Assembly: GCF_018919485.1 (NCBI RefSeq)
Contig: NZ_JAHLMU010000001.1
Span: 224,655 to 288,654 of the forward strand
Source of the DNA: Psychrobacter sp. TAE2020
GTDB taxonomy: Bacteria > Pseudomonadota > Gammaproteobacteria > Pseudomonadales > Moraxellaceae
DNA length: 64,000 bases
Direction: 5' to 3'
Both the position numbers and the translations under genes were made by a program. The notes under the pieces are model-generated. The model was not told where the DNA came from and did not search any database. It saw only the letters and a program-made list of their open reading frames with translations. How positions within the stretch are numbered: position 1 is the first letter of the stretch; every line of letters begins with the position of its first letter. Shown one piece after another: positions 9,547 to 19,034 of this stretch.

Positions 9547-12500
9547 CTAACTGCTTGGCGTACCAAACATCTCATCCAAGGCTTGTATCAGCGTAAAGGG
9601 AACATCCCACTTGATACGTCCGTAGTTATGAACACCTAGCGAATCAATACCTCGTAAAAACACATACTCTACTGCGCCCAGATAGCTAGTTTCGTTACCC
9701 GAATAACCCTCTATACGCAGACGCAAAAATCTATGCAAGGCCACTTGATAGATGGCAGCTTGTAGCCAATACCCTGCTTTGTTCATTGCGGCACTTAAGC
9801 TTTCATCATTATAATTGCTTAGGCTATCTCCTAAGTAATTACTCTTATAGTCTAATACATGATACTTGCCAGCATACTCATAAACTAAGTCGATCTCACC
9901 GCGCAAATAGCGGTAGATATAGCTAGAATACTGGCTATCAAGAGTAATATGCTTTTCTGGCTCGTCCGGTAAGTGCTGGCTAAAGACCTCATTGATATGC
10001 TCAGGCATAAAGTCTGCTGCCAGACCCATATTGAAACTCAATTCTGCAATACGTTGATCAGTCCTGATAGCCTGCAAAGGCTGACCAGAGGCTAGTAAAG
10101 GCGCCGCTAAGATATCGCTGACCCAAGCTATTAGTTCATTATGTGCGGCTGCTAGCGCTAGATCTTGTGTCGCTTTATCCGAGTCATCATCACTCTGAAT
10201 TTGAGTGTCTGACCTTGGCGCTTTATTTTGTAATAGCCGCTGTTGCTGTTCAGCGCTGCTATAACTGCTAGGCAGCTGGTACTGACGAATACCTTGGTCA
10301 ATAATCGCTGACCACTTGCTAGGGTTATTAAAATCTATCTTCTCAAAAATCTCATGCAAAAAAGTACCCGCATTAGCGCCTTTTATAAATCGAAAGCGAA
10401 TATTGTCTGCGCTAATTTCATTGCTATCTTTATCACTGCTGCTATCACTACTGTCGTTATCAATATTGGCATTAGCATTGATATCAGCCGTTAGCGACGA
10501 CCGACCACTGCTATCAGCCTGCTTGTTAGACCATAAGCTTAAACTATCGGTTAGATCTAAATCGTCCTCTATATTGTCATCAAAAATAGCTAAAGCTTTG
10601 CTCTGTTCGCCAAGCTGACGCGATAAAGCCGTAAAGCTAGTCTTAGCCCAACCTTTAAACGAGTTACGTTGTATTTGCGCATAGGCAGTCTGATAATCGA
10701 TACGCAGTGCGCTATCAGCACTAACTAGCGACTCAGGGTTAGCGGTACTTTTAGAGGCGTAACTGCTGCTAATAATGGCTTCAGCTACAGGCTGAATAGC
10801 AGCATATTCTAGCCAGCTAATATAAGGCTGTAATCTATCTGGTAGTACAAACTTGTGATCCTCACAACTCAACCATTGCAGACTTGGCTTCCGCTCTGCA
10901 TCTGTTTTGTTATAACCATCCTTAAATACCATGTACAGCTGCTCACTGGCCCGAGTAAAAGCAACATAGGCCAGTCGTCTGAACTCTTCATAGTTCTCAG
11001 TCGTTTCAAATTGTGCATAGTAGTCTTTGGCGGTTTCGCCTTTAGCTGATTTACTATGCAGCTTTCCTTTACTAGCAGATAAGCGGCGCTCGGTATTATT
11101 ATCCTCAATATCATAGTCATATAGAAATAGATTATGAGCGCTACGACCGCCAGCCTTAGGGCTAGCACTATCCATACCGATCACATAGACAATCGGGAAC
11201 TCTAAGCCTTTGGACTTATGGATAGTCATTAGCTGTACGCCCGACTCTGTTGGCAGTGGCTGCTGCTGTGCCCACTCTGGCGTTCGACTACTATGCATAT
11301 TTTTTTTATACCATGCTAGTAGCTCATGCTCACCGATGTGCATGCCATGCTGCGCTAAGATATCTAGCAGTTGACGCAAATCCATTATATAGCGTGCGCC
11401 GTCTTCTAAGTCGGCAAGACCGACCCAAACGTTTTGGCTTTTGGCTTGCTGAGTAGACAGCTGCAGGTTTTGCTCAACCATAGGGTTACGAGCAAACAGG
11501 TAATGCAATGCTGACAACACCCCATTATGCTGCCAATACGACGCTGCGGTCTTTAAATACAACTGGAAGTCTTGATAGCGCTGTTTTAGGGCTATTTGCT
11601 CGCTAGTCATAGCAGTAGAGCTATCGTCCTCATCTATCATTAGCGCTTGCACGTCAGTTAAGCTCAACTGATAGAAATTACTAGTCAATAGCCGATTAAT
11701 AATATCTCGGCGCTGTGGGCGTAGCATAGCCTCTAATAAGGCAGCTAAATCAGCGGCAATAGCCGTATCGAAGACGTTTTTTTCTGCGGTCTCTAAGGTA
11801 GATACTCCCAGCTTACTGAGCATATCCTCGACTTGTTTTAACTCTTGCTTGCGGCGTCCTAGTACCCCGATATCATTTGGCTTGATAGCTCGACCATCAA
11901 TAGTTTGCTTACTGGCTAGTAATGCCGCTATATGCAACGCTGTGAGCTCGCAAGCATCGTACTTAGCTTGCTTATCGTAAGGCAGATGGATCACACTCAC
12001 TGGGCTATTAGCTAGAATAGGATAAGGCGCTAACGGCGCTATTGAGGATTGATCTCCCTCAGTTTGCCACGAGAGCCGCGAATCGAGTTTTGAGGCGGTT
12101 ATATGTTGATAATAGATACTATTACCTAACTGCGCTAATTGGCTAGCACCATCAATAACGGCCTGTTTTGACTCAGCTACAGGATTCGGTCTACCAAACC
12201 AGTGGTTCAGTGCGGTAACCAAACCTTTATTAGAGCGTCTATTGACATCAAGGCTCATAATGTTGTTTTTATCAAACTTGGCTTTCATGGCGTTATAGTT
12301 GGCGACGTCACCACCACGAAAACCATAAATCGCTTGTTTAGGATCCCCTACTAGTAGTAAAAACCCTCGACCAACTTTCTGATTAGTGCTGTCATTACTT
12401 TTAGACAAGTAAATACGCTCAATCATGCGCGCCTGTTCGCCATTGATATCTTGAGACTCATCGATAAGTGCTACTGGATAATGATGGCGAATATAACGTG

Positions 12501-14016
12501 CCAGCCTCTCACCTTGCCTGCCTGATAAAGCTTGGTTTAAGCGCACCATTTGCAAGGCAAAAGTAGTCTCGCGCCTGGCTTCGAGTATTGATGGCAGTTT
12601 TTGCCTTACTTTTAATGCTATGTCACGGTTTAGGTTCTCGACTAAAGCATCAAGATATAACTCAATTTGATTGGCATAATCAGTTACTAGTTTTAATGCT
12701 TGAATGGTGTTTAGACTAGTAAAAGCTAAACGCTGGGGTTCTTTATTGCCATTAAAGCCCTTGCCACCTTCTTCTTTAGCTAAAAAAGCCAGAGGTAGAG
12801 CCTCATAGAACTTCTGGGTTTCGTCATCTAAATGAGCAAAAAATAACTTCCCATTTTTTTGAATAGCAGATTGAATATGAGCAATTCTATCCATTTTAGC
12901 GCCTAGACCCGCTGTGCCATGAAACCCTTGAGCCTTACGGTAGTCTTTATCAAAATACGGTTCGACATCCTTTAAATCACCTTGTACAAAATCATCTAAG
13001 GCTTGCTGATATGCAGCAAAATCTATCTCGGGCCCCATCTCAACAGTCTCGATAGGCGTTGAGATAAATTGCAACGATTTATTAGCGACATTCAGATGAT
13101 CAGCTGGTATGGTGAGTCGCTTAGTATGCTGCAATAGCTGATAAACCTGATTGTGCTGGTTATATAAGTAGCTGTGGTGGCCACGCACGACATCATGAAT
13201 AATACTCTCTAACACTAGCTGTTCTTGATCACTGATTTGGATGCCTTGCTGATGTCCAGTCTCAGCGCTATATTCAGACAGCCACTTTTGTGACAAGCTG
13301 TCCAAGGTACCAACGAACAGCTTATCTAAAGTGGTCAAAACCAAAGCGCAGCGTCTAAGAGCGTCAGCTAACGGATACTCTTCCGTATGATCTAGTAGAT
13401 ACTCGAGCAAATAGCTATTGATAGGATCATCGATAAGATCCTTATTGCCTGAGAGCTTAGCTTGATCTTTGAGCCAGTCCTGGCGTTTTTTCTGCTGCTC
13501 TATGCTTATCTTTTTGCTAGCTGCATTAGCTAGCTTAGAGTCTCTATCGCTGTTGTCAGCTCTATTATTTAAGCCATTATTCGCGTGTTTAGCGCTGGTA
13601 TCTTTTAGCTGCGGATAGAGTATTTCTCGAGTAGCCGGGGTAATTGGTAGCTTACTAAACCACTGTAGTAGTTGATAAAAATCAACCAAACGCTCATGGA
13701 TGCGTTGACGCATCTCTGCAGCAGCTGCCCGAGTAAAAGTAGTGGCGATAATATGTTCAGGAGCCCGTTTTGCCTCAATTAGTAGACGTAGAACAATACC
13801 CGTTAAAGTCCAAGTCTTGCCAGTACCCGCTGAGGCTTCTATAAGATACTTACCATTGAGCTTGATACGGATAGCAGGCGGCTGTTCTGATATAGGGGTA
13901 GCCTGACAATTGATAGCATGGCTATCTACACTAGTACCTAAGTGATCAGCTGTGGCATTGTTATAGTCATGACCAACTGTCTCTAAGCCATTATCAGTAT
14001 TATTATTTTGATCCAT
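9547..14016 (-). CDS. recB: Exodeoxyribonuclease V subunit beta (RecB helicase-nuclease)
   Basis: About 1489 residues: UvrD-like SF1A helicase plus C-terminal RecB nuclease. Walker A is in ASAGTGKTWT at about residue 60. VALIDESQDINGEQARM carries motif II and GFRGGDVANYNAMK motif III. The nuclease site GEIDLVYEYAGKYHVLDYKS near residue 1380 has the Asp and DYKS residues expected for the Mg-dependent nuclease. It is longer than E. coli RecB (1180) because of acidic, Ser/Asp-rich insertions. I chose the ATG at 14016; the frame also offers a GTG three codons earlier (14025). It sits between recC (72-81 bases away) and recD, without the ptrA gene found between recC and recB in E. coli. Confidence 0.95.
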   Translation of the reverse strand: MDQNNNTDNGLETVGHDYNNATADHLGTSVDSHAINCQATPISEQPPAIRIKLNGKYLIEASAGTGKTWTLTGIVLRLLIEAKRAPEHIIATTFTRAAAAEMRQRIHERLVDFYQLLQWFSKLPITPATREILYPQLKDTSAKHANNGLNNRADNSDRDSKLANAASKKISIEQQKKRQDWLKDQAKLSGNKDLIDDPINSYLLEYLLDHTEEYPLADALRRCALVLTTLDKLFVGTLDSLSQKWLSEYSAETGHQQGIQISDQEQLVLESIIHDVVRGHHSYLYNQHNQVYQLLQHTKRLTIPADHLNVANKSLQFISTPIETVEMGPEIDFAAYQQALDDFVQGDLKDVEPYFDKDYRKAQGFHGTAGLGAKMDRIAHIQSAIQKNGKLFFAHLDDETQKFYEALPLAFLAKEEGGKGFNGNKEPQRLAFTSLNTIQALKLVTDYANQIELYLDALVENLNRDIALKVRQKLPSILEARRETTFALQMVRLNQALSGRQGERLARYIRHHYPVALIDESQDINGEQARMIERIYLSKSNDSTNQKVGRGFLLLVGDPKQAIYGFRGGDVANYNAMKAKFDKNNIMSLDVNRRSNKGLVTALNHWFGRPNPVAESKQAVIDGASQLAQLGNSIYYQHITASKLDSRLSWQTEGDQSSIAPLAPYPILANSPVSVIHLPYDKQAKYDACELTALHIAALLASKQTIDGRAIKPNDIGVLGRRKQELKQVEDMLSKLGVSTLETAEKNVFDTAIAADLAALLEAMLRPQRRDIINRLLTSNFYQLSLTDVQALMIDEDDSSTAMTSEQIALKQRYQDFQLYLKTAASYWQHNGVLSALHYLFARNPMVEQNLQLSTQQAKSQNVWVGLADLEDGARYIMDLRQLLDILAQHGMHIGEHELLAWYKKNMHSSRTPEWAQQQPLPTESGVQLMTIHKSKGLEFPIVYVIGMDSASPKAGGRSAHNLFLYDYDIEDNNTERRLSASKGKLHSKSAKGETAKDYYAQFETTENYEEFRRLAYVAFTRASEQLYMVFKDGYNKTDAERKPSLQWLSCEDHKFVLPDRLQPYISWLEYAAIQPVAEAIISSSYASKSTANPESLVSADSALRIDYQTAYAQIQRNSFKGWAKTSFTALSRQLGEQSKALAIFDDNIEDDLDLTDSLSLWSNKQADSSGRSSLTADINANANIDNDSSDSSSDKDSNEISADNIRFRFIKGANAGTFLHEIFEKIDFNNPSKWSAIIDQGIRQYQLPSSYSSAEQQQRLLQNKAPRSDTQIQSDDDSDKATQDLALAAAHNELIAWVSDILAAPLLASGQPLQAIRTDQRIAELSFNMGLAADFMPEHINEVFSQHLPDEPEKHITLDSQYSSYIYRYLRGEIDLVYEYAGKYHVLDYKSNYLGDSLSNYNDESLSAAMNKAGYWLQAAIYQVALHRFLRLRIEGYSGNETSYLGAVEYVFLRGIDSLGVHNYGRIKWDVPFTLIQALDEMFGTPSS
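9814..9830 (-). repeat. Short dispersed motif, copy 3 (in recB)
   Basis: The minus strand reads GAGATAGCCTAAGCAAT and encodes D-S-L-S in frame just after the RecB nuclease motif. Confidence 0.5.
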
Positions 14017-14097
14017 AAAAATCACTTGTTCAAAGTCTTACGATTAATATCATTATGCATCAGCCGTCAAAAAGCCGTACAAGCATTATGAAGGGCC

Positions 14098-17000
14098 TTA
14101 TAACGCCATTAGGGCTTCGTCCATCGCCGCAAATAAAGGCTTTGCTAATGCTGGCAAGGCATCCGCCAGCTTAGTAAAGGCATCTTGCTTATCAAGGATA
14201 TATTGCCATAATTCATGCTGGGCGCAGCTATCATAAATAATGTCACTGTTATAGCTTGGCCATAACCAACTGTCAAAATCACTGCGCTTAGGCTGATAAC
14301 TACTATCTGTGGCGGCGTTTACTTTATCAAGATAAGCGACTGCATGGACAGGCAATACCGTCATTGGCGTCCTACCAGCCAAATATGCGAACCTTATCCA
14401 CTTTAATAACTCTGCTAGGGCTTGGTCATAGGCTATAGGTGCTAGCTGGAAGGTGGTTTTACCTTTAAATTTTTTGTATTCATCGCTACCTTTATTAAAG
14501 CGCCAAATACTTCTACCATCGCCAGCCGCGACTTGCTGCGCTGTAGTACGCCTTGCCACTTGCCAATAGATATGAGCTAACCAAAAGCGCAGTAAGTACT
14601 GAGTGCGGGCACTGTTAGGTAGGATATTTAGCCACAGTCCAGGGGATAACGGCTCAGCTGACGACGGGTCTGAGCGGTGACTGGCTAGCGGTACTAGGCC
14701 TTTAATCTGCAATTGACCATGCAGATTTATATCAGGAGTAGCCACTGTGGTCATAGTCTCAGCACAAGGGGTTAGTAAAGAGCTATGGCCAGTATTAGCA
14801 CTATCGTTATTAGCATCAATATCGATACCTAGCGCGGCTAACTGCTCAGCAAACTCTTGGCATTGCTGCTGTAGCTTGAGCTGTTGATACTGTAAGGTGG
14901 ATTGACGTGCCACACCTGCTGGCATCACTGGATCATATAATAGCTTGTTCAAACTTTTAACCGCTAGATTGTCGGCGCCACTAGTATCACTACTGTTATT
15001 TTTGTGCAGCTCATCCAACAGTTGTGAATTAACTTCATAAGCCCCCAGCCCTGATAAAGATAAAGGCTCTTGGTGTGCCATTTCATCTTTAGCTGCTACT
15101 ACGTGTACTCGCTGCTCACGTAAAAAATGCTTAGCAGGGTGACGCACTTGGTAGTACAAATATTGCATATCTACTTGGTTAATTTCAAAACGACTTTCAT
15201 TACTTTTATTACTTTCGTCGCTACCTTTTGGGACTAGCATAGAAGAATTAATAAGCTCAATACGCTGAGCAATATTGGCGTAATCCTCTTTGCTGGGCAA
15301 GTTGACTTTTACTGGGTTAACCCGCTCATCAGTCTGGTACTGCAAGCGCTCAAACACTTCATGCCAAACTCGTGCTGGCGCATTAGTGCTTTGTTGATAG
15401 GCTTTTTCTTTTTGCATAGCGTGTGCTAATAAGCTAATAAGGGCTTGTCCACTATCGTCGCTAGCCATTGAATTATCTGCATCCGCTAAAGCAGTTGGCG
15501 ACTGTACAAACACTTCTTGAGCAAAGGGTAGCGCAGGATGCTGAGTAACCAACCATTGCTCGATTAGCTTAGGTAAATAACGCTGCACTTGCGCAGTCAA
15601 CGCCCATTCATCAGTATCAGCATCAATGCCCTCATCACCTTCACTATTAGCAGTCACTAACAGCTTGTGGTTAAGCTGCTCGTTTTTTAACGGATCCCAC
15701 TGCCACTGCACTTCACCTTTTAAAAATTGCAACAGCTCACTTACCGGATTGGCGGGCAAATGCTCATGAGTATCTGTTAGGCGCTGACCATTATAAAAAA
15801 TCCAGCAAGCATTACGAGCACAGAGTACAGCATCCAAAAATGCGCCATTATCATCGTCTTCACTAAAACGATCACCGCGGCGTGCCAGCCCAGATTTCAT
15901 CAAGTCATAACGGTTGTCACGGTCACGATTAGGAAACTCGGACAAATCCATATTCAGCATCACTACTAGACCAAAGGGTACGTTACGCAAGGCCCCAAAG
16001 CGCCCAAAAGTAATCACCCCTGTCGGCTCAGCACTGACTTGCTGGCTCTCAAGCTCATCTTCAATACTATCCAGCATAAAGCTTAGCTTAAGTGGTAAAT
16101 TACTAACTTGCGACAGCTTGGCCTCTACTTGACTGGCTTCGAGCTGTAATGACTTCGAGCTACTAGAAGAATCAAAGGCCTCCTCTAGCATAGCGTCCGC
16201 TTGGTGGTCACTGTCAGTATGATAATGCTGGTAATGGCGGTTCGCCCTTAAGCTACTCTTAAAGCCATTCATAGCGTTAAAAATAGCCCGCATTGGCCGG
16301 GTTTGGTCAAGAGCGCCAAAATACGGATGAATGATGTGGTTCTCAATATTATTGAGCCAATTCTCAGCATTATGCCGAGCTTGAAACTCATAACGGCAAT
16401 GATTTAAGCCGCTATAGACCCGACATAACGCTTCAACAATCGCCGCATCAGTCAACCCAATCGCTGACATAGGCACGGTTTTTTCGGCTAAGGTATTATC
16501 CTGCCAATGCTCGGGGTATAGACAAGTACTAATAGGCGCTTCTGGCATGACTAAACCCAACGCCACCTTATCTAAGGCATGAGAAAAACTAAACCGATAA
16601 TCATAATCTCCACTATCGAGCGTTTGCTGTAGGTGCGCTTCATCAAAACCGCGTACAAAACCCGCTTGCTCTAGTAAATCACAAGCCCGACTCATCTGCT
16701 CATGAGTTAAACCAAGGCTCTCATACAATGGGGGCAGCATCAGCCAATCAAACACTTCAGCCGCTTCAAAGCGCGCACTATCACTACCTAGTAGGCCATA
16801 AAAACCACGTATTGCTTCCCACAACTGTCGAATAGACTTATCAACGACGCCAGTTACTTTAGCTGGCAAGCTCAGACCATCTTGCCCTTGTCCATTGACG
16901 AATACTGAATTTATGAGTTCATGATGACGATCGACATCAGGTAGTAACACTACAATATCTGATAGATGGCGTGTGCTTCCATCAGTATTTTGCTCATTGA

Positions 17001-18477
17001 GCCAGCGACCTATCATGCCCCGCAGCACTTCCAGCTGACGTTGTAGGTTATGGCAAGAATGAATACTCAAGCTGTTATCATATTGTGATAATTGCCACTG
17101 CCGTGCTTGCTGGTGTTGTTTGCTTTTTAAGCTGTCATCGCTATACCATGCATTATTGTCATTATGGTCATGGTTGTTATCATCAATTCTGCTTAGGCTA
17201 TTTTCGTCAATAGCGACTTCATCCCTCAGATCAGATTGAAGCTGTTTGCTAAGCGCAGCACTCAAACGCCCAGCAGTAGTCTGTTGCGTAGCCCCTTCAT
17301 CAAGCATCAATACATCTTGCTGCAAATGTGCCAGCAGACTTAGCGGCTGCTCTATAGTTTGGTCATCCTCAGACTCATCGTCGAACTGATCCTGCCAAGT
17401 TAACTTAAAATCTTTATGCTGCTCATTACCCGATAGACTCGCCAGCATGGCAAAAGTCTCACGTGACTGCTTGCCAAGACGTGACAAAAGCGTATGTCCA
17501 TAATCTCGTAAAAACACACTTTTAGGATTGATCACTTGCTGACGCTGTAACCATTGCTTATCGACGATGTCCGCCCAGAACAGCTGTGATGGATTATAAT
17601 GCAGTAAGGTAATGTCGATATACTTTGACAGCTGCTGCAAAAAGTCCAGCTCGTTTTGTGGCAACTGCTGAATAGTAAAAATATGCAACTTCTTAGGTAA
17701 TAGCGCTGGCACGTCTACCCCAGTCTCAAGGCTATCTGCCTTCATAATCTGCCAAAAGCGGGTCTCAATAGAAGCGCGATGCTGATAGACAGCAGAGAAT
17801 AACAAGCGCCATAAATGCCTCTGAGCGACTTCTAGCTCAGTATAATGGGCAACCAACCATTCAGGTGTCATGCCAGCATTGCTGTCAAACTCTAAGGTCA
17901 GCTTATCTTTGGCTGCGATGAGTAGCTCTACATCCACCGCCTGATTGTCAGACCATAGCTTCAACCAATCATCGCGATGGTTTAGATAACGACTAAATAC
18001 TCGCGAGAAGTCAGTCGCCAATGACCATAAGCGTATATCTTGCTGACTGCGATCTGAGCCTTCATCCAGTAACGCTATTAATAGCGGATATAAAGGGTGC
18101 TTATCATCAGCCATAATCTGTGCTTGATAATAAGTAAAGTAACCAAACAGACGCCACTGCATCACCGCCCCAGTCAACACTGCTACTTCTGGCACGGTAA
18201 CTATCTCTGACGAACGCTGATTGGCTTCTAACCATATATTGTGCTCAGCCAAGACTTTTTGCATCAACGTCCATTGATACTGTCCCCAAAACTTGGTAGT
18301 GACTAAAGTGCTAATACCAGCTTGACTGGCAATAGACTTATCCAGCCAATCACCAAGCACCATAGAAGGTACAATAACAATAAACTCTGCAAAAATAGGC
18401 TGATCTTTAGACTTATAAGCACTCAGTAAGTGCTCAACTAGACGTTCAGTACGATGCGATTGAATGATAGTAAACAT
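14098..18477 (-). CDS. recC: Exodeoxyribonuclease V subunit gamma (RecC)
   Basis: A large RecC protein of about 1459 residues (E. coli 1122). The N-terminus FTIIQSHRTERLVEHLL aligns with the E. coli RecC start (YHSNRLDVLEALM-type), so I place the start at the ATG at 18477. The longer frame begins at 18546 with a hydrophobic, AT-rich leader that looks untranslated. The inactive helicase/nuclease-like fold includes NPVSELLQFLKGEVQWQWDP and FGRFGALRNVPFGLVVMLNM. RecC splits the duplex and recognises Chi. It is the first gene of the recC-recB-recD operon. Acidic, low-complexity insertions account for the extra length, one with a copy of the short recBCD motif. No clear Shine-Dalgarno precedes the ATG. 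Confidence 0.93.
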   Translation of the reverse strand: MFTIIQSHRTERLVEHLLSAYKSKDQPIFAEFIVIVPSMVLGDWLDKSIASQAGISTLVTTKFWGQYQWTLMQKVLAEHNIWLEANQRSSEIVTVPEVAVLTGAVMQWRLFGYFTYYQAQIMADDKHPLYPLLIALLDEGSDRSQQDIRLWSLATDFSRVFSRYLNHRDDWLKLWSDNQAVDVELLIAAKDKLTLEFDSNAGMTPEWLVAHYTELEVAQRHLWRLLFSAVYQHRASIETRFWQIMKADSLETGVDVPALLPKKLHIFTIQQLPQNELDFLQQLSKYIDITLLHYNPSQLFWADIVDKQWLQRQQVINPKSVFLRDYGHTLLSRLGKQSRETFAMLASLSGNEQHKDFKLTWQDQFDDESEDDQTIEQPLSLLAHLQQDVLMLDEGATQQTTAGRLSAALSKQLQSDLRDEVAIDENSLSRIDDNNHDHNDNNAWYSDDSLKSKQHQQARQWQLSQYDNSLSIHSCHNLQRQLEVLRGMIGRWLNEQNTDGSTRHLSDIVVLLPDVDRHHELINSVFVNGQGQDGLSLPAKVTGVVDKSIRQLWEAIRGFYGLLGSDSARFEAAEVFDWLMLPPLYESLGLTHEQMSRACDLLEQAGFVRGFDEAHLQQTLDSGDYDYRFSFSHALDKVALGLVMPEAPISTCLYPEHWQDNTLAEKTVPMSAIGLTDAAIVEALCRVYSGLNHCRYEFQARHNAENWLNNIENHIIHPYFGALDQTRPMRAIFNAMNGFKSSLRANRHYQHYHTDSDHQADAMLEEAFDSSSSSKSLQLEASQVEAKLSQVSNLPLKLSFMLDSIEDELESQQVSAEPTGVITFGRFGALRNVPFGLVVMLNMDLSEFPNRDRDNRYDLMKSGLARRGDRFSEDDDNGAFLDAVLCARNACWIFYNGQRLTDTHEHLPANPVSELLQFLKGEVQWQWDPLKNEQLNHKLLVTANSEGDEGIDADTDEWALTAQVQRYLPKLIEQWLVTQHPALPFAQEVFVQSPTALADADNSMASDDSGQALISLLAHAMQKEKAYQQSTNAPARVWHEVFERLQYQTDERVNPVKVNLPSKEDYANIAQRIELINSSMLVPKGSDESNKSNESRFEINQVDMQYLYYQVRHPAKHFLREQRVHVVAAKDEMAHQEPLSLSGLGAYEVNSQLLDELHKNNSSDTSGADNLAVKSLNKLLYDPVMPAGVARQSTLQYQQLKLQQQCQEFAEQLAALGIDIDANNDSANTGHSSLLTPCAETMTTVATPDINLHGQLQIKGLVPLASHRSDPSSAEPLSPGLWLNILPNSARTQYLLRFWLAHIYWQVARRTTAQQVAAGDGRSIWRFNKGSDEYKKFKGKTTFQLAPIAYDQALAELLKWIRFAYLAGRTPMTVLPVHAVAYLDKVNAATDSSYQPKRSDFDSWLWPSYNSDIIYDSCAQHELWQYILDKQDAFTKLADALPALAKPLFAAMDEALMAL
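17189..17206 (-). repeat. Short dispersed motif, copy 4 (in recC)
   Basis: The minus strand reads CGAAAATAGCCTAAGCAG and encodes N-S-L-S in frame, in an acidic insertion of RecC. Confidence 0.5.
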
Positions 18478-18737
18478 AAATAGGGATCTAATTATAATAA
18501 TGATAGTAAGTAATAAGCAACGAGTAACTAATAGTAAGCAATTCATAGATAGTCATGTAAGCTAGCTGACTTTATGAGTGAATAGTTTATAAACTAAGTA
18601 GCGCTCAAGGCCAAGTTTTACAGTCGTGCCTATTTTGGATTTCTGTTAAAATAGCGCTGTTTAGAACCCAGCAGGCATTATTTGCAGACATTAGTTATTG
18701 GTCAATAAAGCGTTTAACTAGTGCTGACTACCGTATA

Positions 18738-18773
18738 AAACCTGCGTTATGCGGCTACAGTCGTCGCAGGTTT
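18738..18773. other. Hairpin of a possible small RNA or leader
   Basis: A nine-pair perfect stem with an 18-base loop. It lies about 90 bases downstream of a TTAAAAT-like box. With no U tract it is not a classical terminator. Function unknown. Confidence 0.3.
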
Positions 18774-18840
18774 AGTGTGACATTGATAAAGGTTATTTGC
18801 TAGGGGGTAGTTAATTATACTAGCCACCATTAGCTAGCTT

Positions 18841-18871
18841 GCGACATCTGATGTCGTATTAAAAACCAGCC
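18841..18871. repeat. Intergenic palindromic repeat, copy A
   Basis: GCGACATCTGATGTCGT is a near-perfect palindrome followed by ATTAAAAACCAGCC. A related sequence, also followed by TTAAAAA, lies at 54464-54495. Confidence 0.45.
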
Positions 18872-19034
18872 ATAGTATAGAATGTAAGCTTATTGAATAT
18901 TAAAGATGAAGAGCACTCATTATTATGCTAGCTGAGCTTATAGACAATATAATAAATGGTCGCTGCTCTTCTAACTGCTGCTACTCTTCTAAAACTCTGT
19001 AATTGCATAACTATAAAGTGATGAGCTCGCCTCT

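Larger units (their letters stand above)
18478..19034. other. Divergent intergenic region upstream of recC
   Basis: About 557 bases without a supported gene. A TTAAAATA -10-like box at about 18645-18652 is followed by a possible leader or small RNA ending near a hairpin of nine perfect pairs (AAACCTGCG 18738-18746, CGCAGGTTT 18765-18773). That hairpin has no T run. Further right lies a palindromic repeat (18841-18871) that recurs at about 54464. Promoters for recC and for the gene at 19035 must be here but cannot be pinned down. Confidence 0.4.

Noticed and set aside
10316-10618. Leucine/serine-rich plus-strand ORF in recB
   Set aside because: Antisense reading of an acidic Ser/Asp-rich RecB insertion.
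18478-18546. 23-codon N-terminal extension of RecC
   Set aside because: Hydrophobic low-complexity translation of an AT-rich leader; RecC homology begins at the ATG at 18477.
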